A stretch of 19,509 nt of DNA, from the NCBI GenBank assembly GCA_937876865.1, contig CALEFF010000058.1, positions 1-19,509 on the forward strand, in the 5' to 3' direction. This stretch comes from an uncultured Bacteroidales bacterium (GTDB lineage Bacteria; Bacteroidota; Bacteroidia; Bacteroidales; P3). This document shows positions 1-7,880 of this stretch, piece after piece. Numbering within the stretch: the first letter of the stretch is position 1; each line of letters begins with the position of its first letter. The notes under the pieces were generated by a model. The model was not told the DNA's origin. It worked only from the letters and a program-made list of their open reading frames with translations, and searched no databases. The position numbers and the translations under genes were made by a program.

Positions 1-2
1 TT

Positions 3-596
3 GATGGAAAAAAAGAAGTGGATTTGTTGTTTGCACACAATCAAGAAGCAGAACAAAACTACGATATCTTTGATGCAAACAAACTATTTGCAATAGGAGA
101 AGTTGCAGAACCATATTTTGTAACAGAAGGTATTGCTTTGGTGAAAGAAGAAGTAAAAGAATTACCTTACTATGCAACAATGAACGTTCGCAGTTATAAA
201 GACGATACGGTTTCTTTTGTTGTAAAGAATATACCAAAGGATATGTCTGTATTTATAATAGATAACGAAGAAGAAATAAAGATGAGAGAAGATGTAGCAT
301 ACACAACTCATATTTCAGAAGGAGAGAATGCAGATAGATTCCAAGTATTGTTTAAAAAAGCAAGCGTTATAGAAGAAGCAAAAGACAGTGAAATAACAAT
401 AACAAACACTAATCGTTTAGTTAGAGTAGAATCAACACAAACCGATTTAAGAATAGAGGTTTACAACGCCTTAGGACAAAAAGTGTTTGCAACAAATGAC
501 TACAACTTTACACTAAATGAAGTCTCTGCTGGTACTTATATGATAAAAGCATACAACAGAATAACAACTCAAACTGCAAAAATAGTTGTAGAATAA
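3..596 (+). CDS. C-terminal part of a large exported protein with a T9SS sorting domain (5' end outside the window)
   Basis: The frame is open to the left edge, reading DGKKEVDLLF from base 3, so this is the end of a longer gene. The last 75-80 residues (from about ITITNTNRLVRVES to TAKIVVE) match the type A C-terminal domain of Bacteroidota cargo proteins: a beta-rich segment with LRIEVYNALGQKVF, then LNEVSAGTYMIKAYN and a final KIVVE strand. In this family the domain directs passage through the type IX secretion system and anchoring at the cell surface. The upstream part (VSFVVKNIPKDMSVFIID) looks like a beta-sandwich repeat of the kind that often precedes the domain. The catalytic or binding part is not in view, so the function is unknown. 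The gene ends 17 nt from the stop of the convergent rnhB; I see no strong terminator between them. Confidence 0.85.
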   Translation, partial: DGKKEVDLLFAHNQEAEQNYDIFDANKLFAIGEVAEPYFVTEGIALVKEEVKELPYYATMNVRSYKDDTVSFVVKNIPKDMSVFIIDNEEEIKMREDVAYTTHISEGENADRFQVLFKKASVIEEAKDSEITITNTNRLVRVESTQTDLRIEVYNALGQKVFATNDYNFTLNEVSAGTYMIKAYNRITTQTAKIVVE

Positions 597-612
597 TCCA
601 GATTTTAAGTTT

Positions 613-1209
613 TTAGAATAAGCTCGTTTGAAACGAAAGATTAAAACTCTTTCTATGAAATGGGCTTATTCCGTTTTCTATAATTGCTTGACGGTGTTGC
701 TTTGTGGGATAGCCCATGTTTTTATCCCAATGATATTTTGGAAATTCTTTATGAAGATTTAACATATAGTCATCTCTATATGTCTTAGCAAGTATTGAGG
801 CTGCGGCAATTGATTGATAAAGAGAATCTCCTTTTACAATACACTGAAAGGCAATGTCGGTTTTATTGTTAAAGCGATTGCCGTCTATTAAGAGTAATTC
901 AGGTTTTTGTTTTAAGCCCTCAATAGCTCTATTCATTGCAAGAAAACTTGCTTGAAGGATATTTATCTTATCGATTTCTTGATTGCTTACAAAGCCTACG
1001 CAATAGGCTAATGCGTTTTGTTCAATGATAGGACGAAGAAAACGTCTTTGCTTATCGCTTAATTTTTTAGAATCATTAAGCAAAGGATGTGAGAAATCTT
1101 GTGGTAAAATAACAGCGGCTGCGACAACAGGTCCTGCTAAACAGCCTCGCCCTGCTTCATCGCAACCGCATTCTATTGTATCTTTATTGGAAAAGAATTG
1201 TTTTAACAA
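613..1209 (-). CDS. rnhB: Ribonuclease HII
   Basis: This enzyme cleaves the RNA strand of RNA:DNA hybrids and removes single ribonucleotides misincorporated in DNA; it acts in the cytosol. At 198 residues it is full length for the family. The metal-binding acidic residues are visible: Asp17-Glu18 in CDEAGRGCLAGP, Asp109 in LLLIDGNRF and Asp128 in KGDSLYQSIAAASILAKTYRD. The conserved GYPTKQH motif lies at about residues 166-172. It starts 4 nt after the purQ stop on the same strand, so it is almost certainly co-transcribed and perhaps translationally coupled. Confidence 0.97.
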   Translation of the reverse strand: MLKQFFSNKDTIECGCDEAGRGCLAGPVVAAAVILPQDFSHPLLNDSKKLSDKQRRFLRPIIEQNALAYCVGFVSNQEIDKINILQASFLAMNRAIEGLKQKPELLLIDGNRFNNKTDIAFQCIVKGDSLYQSIAAASILAKTYRDDYMLNLHKEFPKYHWDKNMGYPTKQHRQAIIENGISPFHRKSFNLSFQTSLF

Positions 1210-1213
1210 TTTT

Positions 1214-1906
1214 TTATTTTCCTATGTATTTTAAAAGACTTTCAAATAAAACTAATCCGTCTGTGTTTCCAAGCTCTGCATCGGAACAACGTTCAGGGTG
1301 AGGCATCATTCCAAATACGTTTCTTGTTTTGTTTGTTATTCCGGCAATGTTTTCCACGCTTCCGTTAGGGTTATACTCAATATCTACATTGCCTTCTTTG
1401 TCGCAATAGCGGAAAAGTATTTGGTCGTTTTCGTTTAGGCGTTTAATAGTTTCTTCATCTGCAAAGAAACGTCCTTCTCCGTGTGCGATAGGAATGTTTA
1501 GGGCTTTTCCTTTTATAGCATCTTTTGTGAAAACGGTGTTTGTTGTTTGAGTTGCTATGTATTGATTTTTGCAAACGAATTTTTGATTGTTATTTGCAAG
1601 CAAAGCACCTTCCAAAAGACCACTTTCGCAAAGAATTTGAAAACCATTGCAAACTCCAAGTACATATCCACCTTTGTTTGCAAAGGCCTTTACGCTTTCC
1701 ATTATAGGAGAAAGGCTTGCTATTGCACCGCTACGAAGATAATCTCCGTATGAAAAACCACCAGGAAGGATTATCATATCACAATTTTGTAAGTCTGTGT
1801 CTTTATGCCATAGTTCTACCACTTCTTGTTTTAAAAGGTTTCTTAAAAGGTAAACCATATCGTGGTCACAATTAGAACCCGGGAAAATTACTACTCCAAA
1901 TTTCAT
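1214..1906 (-). CDS. purQ: Phosphoribosylformylglycinamidine synthase, glutaminase subunit PurQ
   Basis: PurQ hydrolyses glutamine and passes ammonia to PurL, which converts FGAR to FGAM in step four of purine synthesis. This is a class I glutamine amidotransferase domain of 230 residues, full length for free-standing PurQ. It opens with MKFGVVIFPGSNCDHD and has GGFSYGDYLRSGAIA at 49-63. The nucleophile is Cys86 in GVCNGFQIL, the IAHGEGRFF motif follows, and His203/Glu205 in MPHPERCS complete the triad. A separate PurQ implies the split PurL/PurQ/PurS form of the enzyme; neither partner lies in this window. A TAnnTTTG box 32 nt upstream and the 4-nt gap to rnhB suggest a purQ-rnhB transcription unit. 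Confidence 0.97.
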   Translation of the reverse strand: MKFGVVIFPGSNCDHDMVYLLRNLLKQEVVELWHKDTDLQNCDMIILPGGFSYGDYLRSGAIASLSPIMESVKAFANKGGYVLGVCNGFQILCESGLLEGALLANNNQKFVCKNQYIATQTTNTVFTKDAIKGKALNIPIAHGEGRFFADEETIKRLNENDQILFRYCDKEGNVDIEYNPNGSVENIAGITNKTRNVFGMMPHPERCSDAELGNTDGLVLFESLLKYIGK

Positions 1907-1937
1907 ATCTTTGTATTAAATTATGTTTCTGATTTTG

Positions 1938-1945
1938 CAAAAGTA
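1938..1945 (-). promoter_or_regulatory. Candidate -7 box upstream of purQ
   Basis: Read on the minus strand, the sequence is TACTTTTG, an exact match to the Bacteroidota -7 consensus TAnnTTTG. It ends 31 nt before the purQ ATG, giving a short leader. I see no good -33 TTTG at about 20 nt. The box lies just beyond the stop of the upstream membrane-protein gene, so purQ could be transcribed independently. Confidence 0.55.
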
Positions 1946-1952
1946 CAAAAAA

Positions 1953-2933
1953 TTAGTGAGGGAAGAAAACTTTAATGATTGATATTAGTAAGAATATCAT
2001 AAAGAAAGTGCCACTTTTTCTTTCATTGTTGTATTGAAGGAAGAAATTTGAGAGGAAAAATGCAAGTGAAATTGCGAAAACGAAAGACATATTATATTCA
2101 GTCTTTGAAAGAAAAAATGGAATTAAAGAAATAATCAATAAGGTGAACATTACCGCTGTTTTTTTTCTGTATTCTATTACACGATTGCTTCTTGAAGAAA
2201 GTGAAGTGAAGATTGCAGGAATAGAAAATAATAAAAGGCTTGCAATATAGACTACTTGTATAGGTTGATTTAAGAATTGCAAATCAAAATGCAACCAACC
2301 CTTAGAGGTAGATAACAGATTTTCTTGAATATCCATTTGATTAAGGTAATAGAATATGAAGAGCAAAATATAAGGAGTGATAAGTCCTAAAATACTCATT
2401 ACCCAACTACGCCACTTGTAGATTTTATAGATTATTAACCCTATCCAAATCCAAAGAATGAATAGAATTGCAGGAGCGTAAAACAAACTTGCTAATGAAA
2501 GTAGGGCACAAGAATTATAGATTTCATCAATTCCTTCTTTTTTGTCGTGGCAATTTAAAAAGAAATAAAGAGCAAAAATGACAAGAAAGTTAGAAAATAA
2601 CATTGAGTTAAGAGTCATACAATGATAAGAACAACTCATCAAAAGAATATAGATAAAAGCAGGAAGGAATGTGTTTTTTTGACTTAAATGATTATTTGTA
2701 AACAACTGATTTAGCAACAATCCTTGAAGAATTACAAGAATAAAAGCCGTTATGCTTGAAAACAAAGGATAGCCTTTTGCAAAGTCGTAAATAACTTTAT
2801 AAATAGGCATATCAAACTTATTAGTTATTACCTCAGGAGGGGCAATGAAAGCCTGAGCCCAAAAGATTATCGGAACAATTGATAGAATCAGTAATTGTAA
2901 AGTGTACTTTTTTTTGAATATTTTTACAAGCAT
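1953..2933 (-). CDS. Polytopic inner-membrane protein, possibly DUF6427-like
   Basis: This 326-residue protein has about nine or ten hydrophobic helices and a short positively charged N-terminus (MLVKIFKKKY). Clear helices include LQLLILSIVPIIFWAQAFIA near 13-32, the AILFILWIWIGLIIYKIY stretch in the middle and GTFFMIFLLISIIKVFF at the C-terminus. I see no catalytic motif or binding site. The length, the N-terminal pattern and the linkage to housekeeping genes resemble an uncharacterised Bacteroidota family (DUF6427), but that is from memory and unconfirmed. It lies 64 nt downstream of the beta-barrel gene and 46 nt upstream of purQ on the same strand. It could belong to either unit; a near-consensus TATCTTTT on the minus strand in the upstream gap is a possible weak promoter. 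Confidence 0.75.
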   Translation of the reverse strand: MLVKIFKKKYTLQLLILSIVPIIFWAQAFIAPPEVITNKFDMPIYKVIYDFAKGYPLFSSITAFILVILQGLLLNQLFTNNHLSQKNTFLPAFIYILLMSCSYHCMTLNSMLFSNFLVIFALYFFLNCHDKKEGIDEIYNSCALLSLASLFYAPAILFILWIWIGLIIYKIYKWRSWVMSILGLITPYILLFIFYYLNQMDIQENLLSTSKGWLHFDLQFLNQPIQVVYIASLLLFSIPAIFTSLSSRSNRVIEYRKKTAVMFTLLIISLIPFFLSKTEYNMSFVFAISLAFFLSNFFLQYNNERKSGTFFMIFLLISIIKVFFPH

Positions 2934-2997
2934 CTTTTTTCTTTGTTTATTATTTCTTACGCCTTGTTTACGATGAAAGTCTTAAAAAGATACATTT

Positions 2998-3627
2998 TTA
3001 TTCGCTTTTTAAACGATAAAACATAAAACCAACGAAAATTCTAACTCCACTTGCAAAGTCGTTAGGTGCAGAATTTAGATTAACTAAATAATCTGCTTTA
3101 AGAGTTAGGCGAATCTTATCATTTAAAGCATATTCTACTCCAACAAAAGGCGTTAAGGCCAAGAAAGAGTTTTTTCTGTATGAAACATTTTCTTCTGCAA
3201 TAAAGTCATAGGCAGTAGGAGCAAATAGAGTAGTGTTTTGAGTGCTACCTCCACCAAATAAAACTCCAACGTATGGTGAAAAACGTTTGTTTTGCCATAC
3301 GCAATCAACTAAAACCCCACCGTAAGAAAGACTAAAAATACTATTATGCTCACCATAATTAAGATTAGAAACGTATCCTTCGCCTCCAACTCTTAAATAT
3401 TTTCCTAAATGCACCTTTGCAGCACCTCCAATGCCAAAAGGTACGCCTTTTGCTTGAAGAGTTTGTAGGGAATGACCACTATTTGTAGCTATTGTAAAGT
3501 CTTTCGATTGTAAATAACCACTATGCACCATCATTCCACCCGAAAATCCATTGTATTGAAAAAGATTTTGAGAAAAGCCAAAGAATGACAAAGTGCAAAG
3601 CAAGATTAAAAAACAGATTTTTTTCAT
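2998..3627 (-). CDS. Outer-membrane beta-barrel protein, function unknown
   Basis: This 209-residue protein has a standard signal peptide, MKKICFLILLCTLSFFGFSQ, with likely cleavage before NLFQYNG. The mature part is a run of alternating polar and hydrophobic strands: YLRVGGEGYVSNLNYG, RFSPYVGVLFGGG, FLALTPFVGVEYALNDKIRLTLKADYLVNL and GVRIFVGFMFYRL at the end. This is the pattern of a small eight-stranded barrel such as the OmpA/OmpX-like or 'outer membrane beta-barrel' families of Bacteroidota. The ATG overlaps the topA stop in an ATGA, so the two genes should be translationally coupled even though their roles seem unrelated. Nothing shows what it binds or transports. Confidence 0.8.
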   Translation of the reverse strand: MKKICFLILLCTLSFFGFSQNLFQYNGFSGGMMVHSGYLQSKDFTIATNSGHSLQTLQAKGVPFGIGGAAKVHLGKYLRVGGEGYVSNLNYGEHNSIFSLSYGGVLVDCVWQNKRFSPYVGVLFGGGSTQNTTLFAPTAYDFIAEENVSYRKNSFLALTPFVGVEYALNDKIRLTLKADYLVNLNSAPNDFASGVRIFVGFMFYRLKSE

Positions 3628-5918
3628 TTTTTCTTTCCTTTTTTGTTTGTAGGCTCTTGATTTATGATTTCTTCAAGAGCTTTCTCGTCAATAGACTCAG
3701 CAGTCATTGTTTTAGGAATCTTGTAGTTCTTTCCCTCATATTTAATGTATGCTCCGTATTTACCATTTAATAACTCAGCACCATTAGCGAAAGTTTTAAT
3801 AGGTAGTTGTTTTTTGTTTTTTTCTTCCAATAAAGCAATACATTCTTCAAGGCTAATAGTCATAGGAGAAGAAGTCTTAGGAATAGAAGCATTTACCTTG
3901 TTGTGAGAAATGTAAGGGCCAAAACGACCTGTATTTGCTATAATATCCATTCCGTTGTATTGACCTACAACTCTTGGAAGTTTAAAAAGATTCAAGGCCT
4001 CTTCTAATGAAATTGTGTTAATTGATTGTTCTTTTGTCAAAGCTGCAAAGCGAGGTTTTTCTTCATCGGTAGATTCTCCGATTTGTATCATTGCACCAAA
4101 GCGTCCAATCTTTGCATAGACGTTTTTACCACTTTGAGAATCTACTCCAAGCAAACGCTCACCCGAAGAGCGTTCTGTTTTTTCGGAAGCAAGGACTTCG
4201 TTGTGGAAAGGAGTGTAAAAATCTCTAATCATATTTTTCCAATCTTCTTTTCCTTGTGCTATGGAGTCAAATTCTTTTTCTGCCTCTGCTGTAAAGTTGT
4301 AATCTATTACGTCAGTGAAGTGTTGAGAAAGAAAATCAGTAACAATTATTCCTATGTCGGTAGGATTGAGTTTTGATTTCTCTGCTCCGTAATTTTCTTT
4401 TTTGCTTATTTGCTTTATTGTGTTGTTTTCAGAAATTATAATCTCTATTTCTCTAACCAAAGCAGGCTTATCCATTTTTATTACATACTCTCTTTTTTGT
4501 ATTGTAGAGATTGTAGGAGCGTAAGTCGAAGGACGGCCAATTCCAAGGTCTTCTAATTTTTTTACAAGGCTTGCTTCGTTGTAGCGAGGAGGGTGATTGT
4601 TGAATGTTTCTGTTGCCTTAGTTGTTAAATGTTGTAATTTTTCGCCTTGACTTACAGCAGGAAGAAGTTTTTGATTTGTATTCTCTGTTTCTTCCTCATC
4701 ATTTGCAGTGTGTTGATAGACTTTCATAAAACCATCAAAAAGAATTACCTCTCCTTGACAAAGATATTTCTCCTCACGATTAGAGATGTTTATTGAGATA
4801 TTTGTTTTTTCAAGTTTTGCATCTGCCATTTGAGAGGCAATAGTGCGTTTTCTTATAAGGTCATAAAGTCTTTGAGCAGAAGAATCAATATTCACCTCAG
4901 TATTGCTAAGAACGGTAGGACGAATTGCTTCGTGAGCCTCTTGTGCTCCTTTGATTTTATTTGAGTATTTGCGAGATTTGAAATATTCTTCGCCGTATTC
5001 TTTCAAGATTAACTCTTTTGCTTGTGAAAGAGCAAGGTCTGAGAGATTTACTGAGTCAGTTCTCATATAAGTAATGTACCCTGCTTCATATAATTGTTGA
5101 GCAACTTGCATTGTTCTTGCAACAGGAAAACCTAATTTCCTACTTGCTTCTTGTTGAAGGGTAGATGTTGTAAACGGTGCTGCGGGACTTTGTTTTGCAG
5201 GCTTTTTTTCCACTGCTTGAACGGTGAAATCTGCCAAGGAACTTTCTTTTAAAAATTCTAAGGCTTGGTCTTTGTTTTCAAATCTTTGGTTTAAAGTAGC
5301 CGAAATTAAGGCTTGCTTTGAGGTTTGAAAGTCTGCAACTACTTTATAGGTCTTATTTTCCTTGAAATTATTGATTTCTTTTTCTCTTTCTACAATTAGT
5401 CTAACGGCAACCGATTGAACTCTTCCTGCACTTAAAGAAGGCTTAACCTTTTTCCAAAGAACAGGTGAAATTTCATAGCCTACAATTCTGTCAAGCACTC
5501 TTCGGGCTTGTTGAGCGTTTACAAGATTTAGGTCAATATTGCGAGGATTTTCCACAGCTTTAAGAATAGCGTTTTTTGTGATTTCATTAAAAACTATTCT
5601 CTTAGTCTTGCTTTCGTCAAGGTTTAATGCCTCTTTCAAATGCCAAGCAATAGCCTCTCCCTCGCGGTCTTCATCGGAAGCAAGCCAAACAAACTCTGCC
5701 TTTTCTACTGCGGCTTTTAATTCTTTTACTACCTTAACTTTATCTTCTGTGATTATATAATTAGGTTCAAAGTTGTTTTCCAAATCAATGCTCATATCCT
5801 TTGACGGAAGGTCGCGAATATGTCCAAAACTCGACATTACCACAAAATCTTTACCCAAAAACTTTTCTATTGTCTTTGCCTTAGCAGGCGACTCCACTAT
5901 TACAAGATTCTTTGCCAT
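3624..5918 (-). CDS. topA: DNA topoisomerase I (type IA)
   Basis: It relaxes negative supercoils by single-strand cleavage and passage. From the chosen start it has 764 residues. The N-terminal Toprim domain begins MAKNLVIVESPAKAKTIEKF, with Glu9 and the acidic SDEDREGEA motif at 81-89. LSAGRVQSVAVRL lies near 162-173, and the active-site Tyr284 is in AGYITYMRTDS. The C-terminus has glycine-rich topoisomerase repeats (IGRFGAMIQIG, TGRFGPYISHNK, NGKYGAYIKYEG) and a lysine tail. The protein has almost no cysteines, so the zinc ribbons of the E. coli enzyme are absent, as in many Bacteroidota. An in-frame ATG at 5945 would add nine residues, but it lies inside the -7 box and precedes the conserved MAKNL start, so I reject it. 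Confidence 0.97.
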   Translation of the reverse strand: MAKNLVIVESPAKAKTIEKFLGKDFVVMSSFGHIRDLPSKDMSIDLENNFEPNYIITEDKVKVVKELKAAVEKAEFVWLASDEDREGEAIAWHLKEALNLDESKTKRIVFNEITKNAILKAVENPRNIDLNLVNAQQARRVLDRIVGYEISPVLWKKVKPSLSAGRVQSVAVRLIVEREKEINNFKENKTYKVVADFQTSKQALISATLNQRFENKDQALEFLKESSLADFTVQAVEKKPAKQSPAAPFTTSTLQQEASRKLGFPVARTMQVAQQLYEAGYITYMRTDSVNLSDLALSQAKELILKEYGEEYFKSRKYSNKIKGAQEAHEAIRPTVLSNTEVNIDSSAQRLYDLIRKRTIASQMADAKLEKTNISINISNREEKYLCQGEVILFDGFMKVYQHTANDEEETENTNQKLLPAVSQGEKLQHLTTKATETFNNHPPRYNEASLVKKLEDLGIGRPSTYAPTISTIQKREYVIKMDKPALVREIEIIISENNTIKQISKKENYGAEKSKLNPTDIGIIVTDFLSQHFTDVIDYNFTAEAEKEFDSIAQGKEDWKNMIRDFYTPFHNEVLASEKTERSSGERLLGVDSQSGKNVYAKIGRFGAMIQIGESTDEEKPRFAALTKEQSINTISLEEALNLFKLPRVVGQYNGMDIIANTGRFGPYISHNKVNASIPKTSSPMTISLEECIALLEEKNKKQLPIKTFANGAELLNGKYGAYIKYEGKNYKIPKTMTAESIDEKALEEIINQEPTNKKGKKK

Positions 5919-5942
5919 ATATATTTTTTTAAAAAACGCTTG

Positions 5943-5950
5943 CAAAATTA
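5943..5950 (-). promoter_or_regulatory. Candidate -7 box of topA
   Basis: The minus strand reads TAATTTTG, an exact TAnnTTTG match, 24 nt before the topA ATG at 5918. A TTTG in the -33 region is only found with 28 nt spacing (5979-5982), which is longer than usual. The box helps fix the topA start, because the alternative ATG at 5945 falls within it. Confidence 0.6.
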
Positions 5951-6079
5951 CAACTTTTAATAGAATAATAAATTAAAGCAAAGAAAAAACTTCATTAGAA
6001 CCGTTTAGAAAACTTTCTTTTTTATTTTTAATTTTTTCTTTGTTACAATTATTACTATATTTTATTATATATATTATTA

Positions 6080-6111
6080 TTGTCTGCATACTGTGCAGAG
6101 TTGTCTGCATA
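6080..6111 (+). repeat. 11-nt direct repeat with 21-bp period in the divergent topA region
   Basis: TTGTCTGCATA occurs at 6080-6090 and again at 6101-6111, exactly 21 bp apart. The sequence between the copies contains an inverted repeat, CTGCA (6084-6088) with TGCAG (6094-6098). It stands out as the most GC-containing part of an otherwise very AT-rich 259-nt intergenic region between topA and the gene at 6178. It may be an operator for a dimeric regulator of one or both divergent genes; no regulator is identifiable. Isolated CAAAG (5979-5983, 6128-6132) and CTTTG (6038-6042) elements lie around it. Confidence 0.55.
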
Positions 6112-6148
6112 TTTTGTGATTTAAAATCAAAGAAAAAAAATTTTTTTT

Positions 6149-6156
6149 TAACTTTG
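6149..6156 (+). promoter_or_regulatory. Candidate -7 box for the gene at 6178
   Basis: TAACTTTG matches TAnnTTTG and lies 21 nt before the ATG at 6178. It directly follows an A8/T9 run (6133-6149). No convincing -33 TTTG lies at the usual spacing. Confidence 0.55.
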
Positions 6157-6177
6157 CAAAATTAATGTTCAAAAGTT

Positions 6178-7380
6178 ATGATAAAGAAAATTTTGCTATT
6201 ATTATTGATTTCTTTGTACGCTTTATTTTCTTTCTCTCAAAGTAGTTATGAGAGATTTAAAATAGAGAAAAAAACTGAGATTTCCGATTTTAAGTATAGT
6301 ATTTTTAAAGATTTTTCAGGAGAATACTCGGATTTGTTTTCAAGTTTTTATGATGATAAATTGTATTTCTTTTTACAAGATTATACAAACTTTGACTCGT
6401 TGAGGGTATTCTGCTTTGATGTCAATGCAAGTGAGTATGTATATTTTGATTTGGATTTTCAAGCTATATTAAAAGACTGTAAAAGCAAAGAATTTTACAT
6501 AGATGCTTTTGCGTCAAATGGGGAATATTTTGTTTTTCAAGGATATTCTAATGAAAATGCTATCTTCTTCTTTAAAAGAGAAGGGGATAGCTTTGTGTAT
6601 GATTTCAAAGTCTCAGATAAGGAATCTTTATTTCAAGAACAAATGGCATTTTTGGATAATGGTGATTTGTTGGGTTTAAGGGCTGTTCCTAAGTTTGGAG
6701 AAAAAAGTTTTGCTAAACTCAGTTTGTTGGATTTAGAAACAAAGAAAATAAGAAAAACTATTGATATTGCTCAAAATATTATAGGATATAATTACATCAT
6801 TCCTTACAAATTACTTGATGTTTCTGAAAAATCTATTTTTTTCTCTCATAGAGGCGAATACAAAATTGAAGAATATGATTTTGACTTAAATAAACAATCA
6901 GAAATAATAGGAAATGAGTCGTATTGGATTCAAACACCACAAAATCTTTCTGATAGTATTATGAATTTAAGCCCGTATGCGGTAGATATAAGTGCAAGGT
7001 TTTTAGATTTAAAAGAAAAATATTCAAATGTTTATAGTATTTCTGTTGATGATAGTAAAGTATTTGTTTTTTACGAAAATGAAGGGAAATACAATAATAC
7101 TTATTTTGATGTATGGGAGAGGGAAAATAGTGAATGGATTCTAAAATGTAAAAATATAAAAGATTATTCAAAGTCTGCAAGAAAGTTAGTAAAGAGTACT
7201 TTATCATTAGATAGTGATTCGAAAACTAAAATATATTTTACTAATTCTAAGATTGTAAGACTTAGGGTATATTTTCCTCAAATTCCTTTTTTGCCAAATT
7301 TTCTTTATAAGCCTATGGTGGGGATGTGTTTTGCTAAAAACGATATTCCTTTTGTTGTTGAAATATTGTCATTTGATTAG
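6178..7380 (+). CDS. Exported protein, possibly a 6-bladed beta-propeller
   Basis: This 400-residue protein has a signal peptide, MIKKILLLLLISLYALFSFS, with cleavage likely after QSSYE begins. The mature chain is rich in aromatic residues and aspartate. It shows recurring hydrophobic strand pairs of the type DDKLYFFLQDY, GEYFVFQGYS, NGDLLGLRAVP and KSIFFSHRGEYKIEEYDFDL, spaced about 45-55 residues apart. This fits the secreted 6-bladed propeller proteins of Bacteroidota, but I find no diagnostic motif. The next gene, a thioredoxin-like lipoprotein, starts 9 nt after the stop. Propeller genes of this group often have redoxin-type neighbours, which weakly supports the call. No enzyme activity can be inferred. 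Confidence 0.6.
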   Translation: MIKKILLLLLISLYALFSFSQSSYERFKIEKKTEISDFKYSIFKDFSGEYSDLFSSFYDDKLYFFLQDYTNFDSLRVFCFDVNASEYVYFDLDFQAILKDCKSKEFYIDAFASNGEYFVFQGYSNENAIFFFKREGDSFVYDFKVSDKESLFQEQMAFLDNGDLLGLRAVPKFGEKSFAKLSLLDLETKKIRKTIDIAQNIIGYNYIIPYKLLDVSEKSIFFSHRGEYKIEEYDFDLNKQSEIIGNESYWIQTPQNLSDSIMNLSPYAVDISARFLDLKEKYSNVYSISVDDSKVFVFYENEGKYNNTYFDVWERENSEWILKCKNIKDYSKSARKLVKSTLSLDSDSKTKIYFTNSKIVRLRVYFPQIPFLPNFLYKPMVGMCFAKNDIPFVVEILSFD

Positions 7381-7389
7381 TTTTATACT

Positions 7390-7878
7390 GTGAACAGAAT
7401 TATATTTGTTTGTCTTATAATATTCTTTTTCTCCTCTTGTAAGATACAACTGTCAGATTATGAATGTGTAGATACGAAAGGAAGAAAATGCGATTTGAAT
7501 TGCACAACTAATGTTTTGTATGTTGGTTTTTCCTCATTGGGGTGTCATGATTGTCATGTAAAACTAAATGAATATTTAGAAGCAAAGGGTTATTATAGCA
7601 ATGATACAATAAAAGTATATGGTATTATTGCATTAGAGGAAGATGAAATTAGAAATGAGTTTATACAACAATTGAATATTGTTTCTATGAAGCGATATTA
7701 TCCGAATATAAATGAATTTAGATTTTGTATAGAAAAGGATAAAAGTATAAAAATAATAGGAAACACGATTAGAAATTTTAATACTCCCTTTTTAATTGAA
7801 GTAAAAAATAAGGAATTTCGTTACATTCCAAACAATTCAATATTTTCGCAGGATGGGAGAAAGGTGATAATAAATTAA
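7390..7878 (+). CDS. Thioredoxin-fold lipoprotein with a CxxC motif
   Basis: This 162-residue protein starts at a GTG, the only start that preserves the signal sequence MNRIIFVCLIIFFFSSC. Cys17 would be the lipidated residue; the lipobox FSSC is slightly off consensus, as is common in Bacteroidota. After a short linker come a strand (NVLYVGFSS) and GCHDCHVKLNEYL, with Cys52 and Cys55 at the place of the redox-active CxxC of thioredoxin. A later segment, FNTPFLIEVKNKEFRY, could be the cis-proline loop and following strand, with Pro in NTPF. Together this suggests a membrane-anchored periplasmic thiol-disulfide protein. It is probably co-transcribed with the preceding gene. The family assignment is by motif and fold pattern only. 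Confidence 0.65.
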   Translation: MNRIIFVCLIIFFFSSCKIQLSDYECVDTKGRKCDLNCTTNVLYVGFSSLGCHDCHVKLNEYLEAKGYYSNDTIKVYGIIALEEDEIRNEFIQQLNIVSMKRYYPNINEFRFCIEKDKSIKIIGNTIRNFNTPFLIEVKNKEFRYIPNNSIFSQDGRKVIIN

Positions 7879-7880
7879 AG

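Noticed and set aside
597..612. Bidirectional terminator between the convergent genes
   Set aside because: The 16-nt gap and its flanks have no convincing stem.
1025..1234. Open frame on the plus strand opposite rnhB
   Set aside because: It lies wholly against rnhB and the purQ end, has no family resemblance, and is explained by the codon composition of the real genes.
2941..2966. Further 21-bp pair (CTTTG at 2941, CCTTG at 2962)
   Set aside because: The spacing is exact, but the second element has a mismatch and there is no third unit, so chance is a sufficient explanation.
5919..5945. Longer N-terminus for topA from the ATG at 5945
   Set aside because: That codon is inside the TAATTTTG -7 box, and the family's conserved start MAKNLVIVESPAKAKT begins at 5918.
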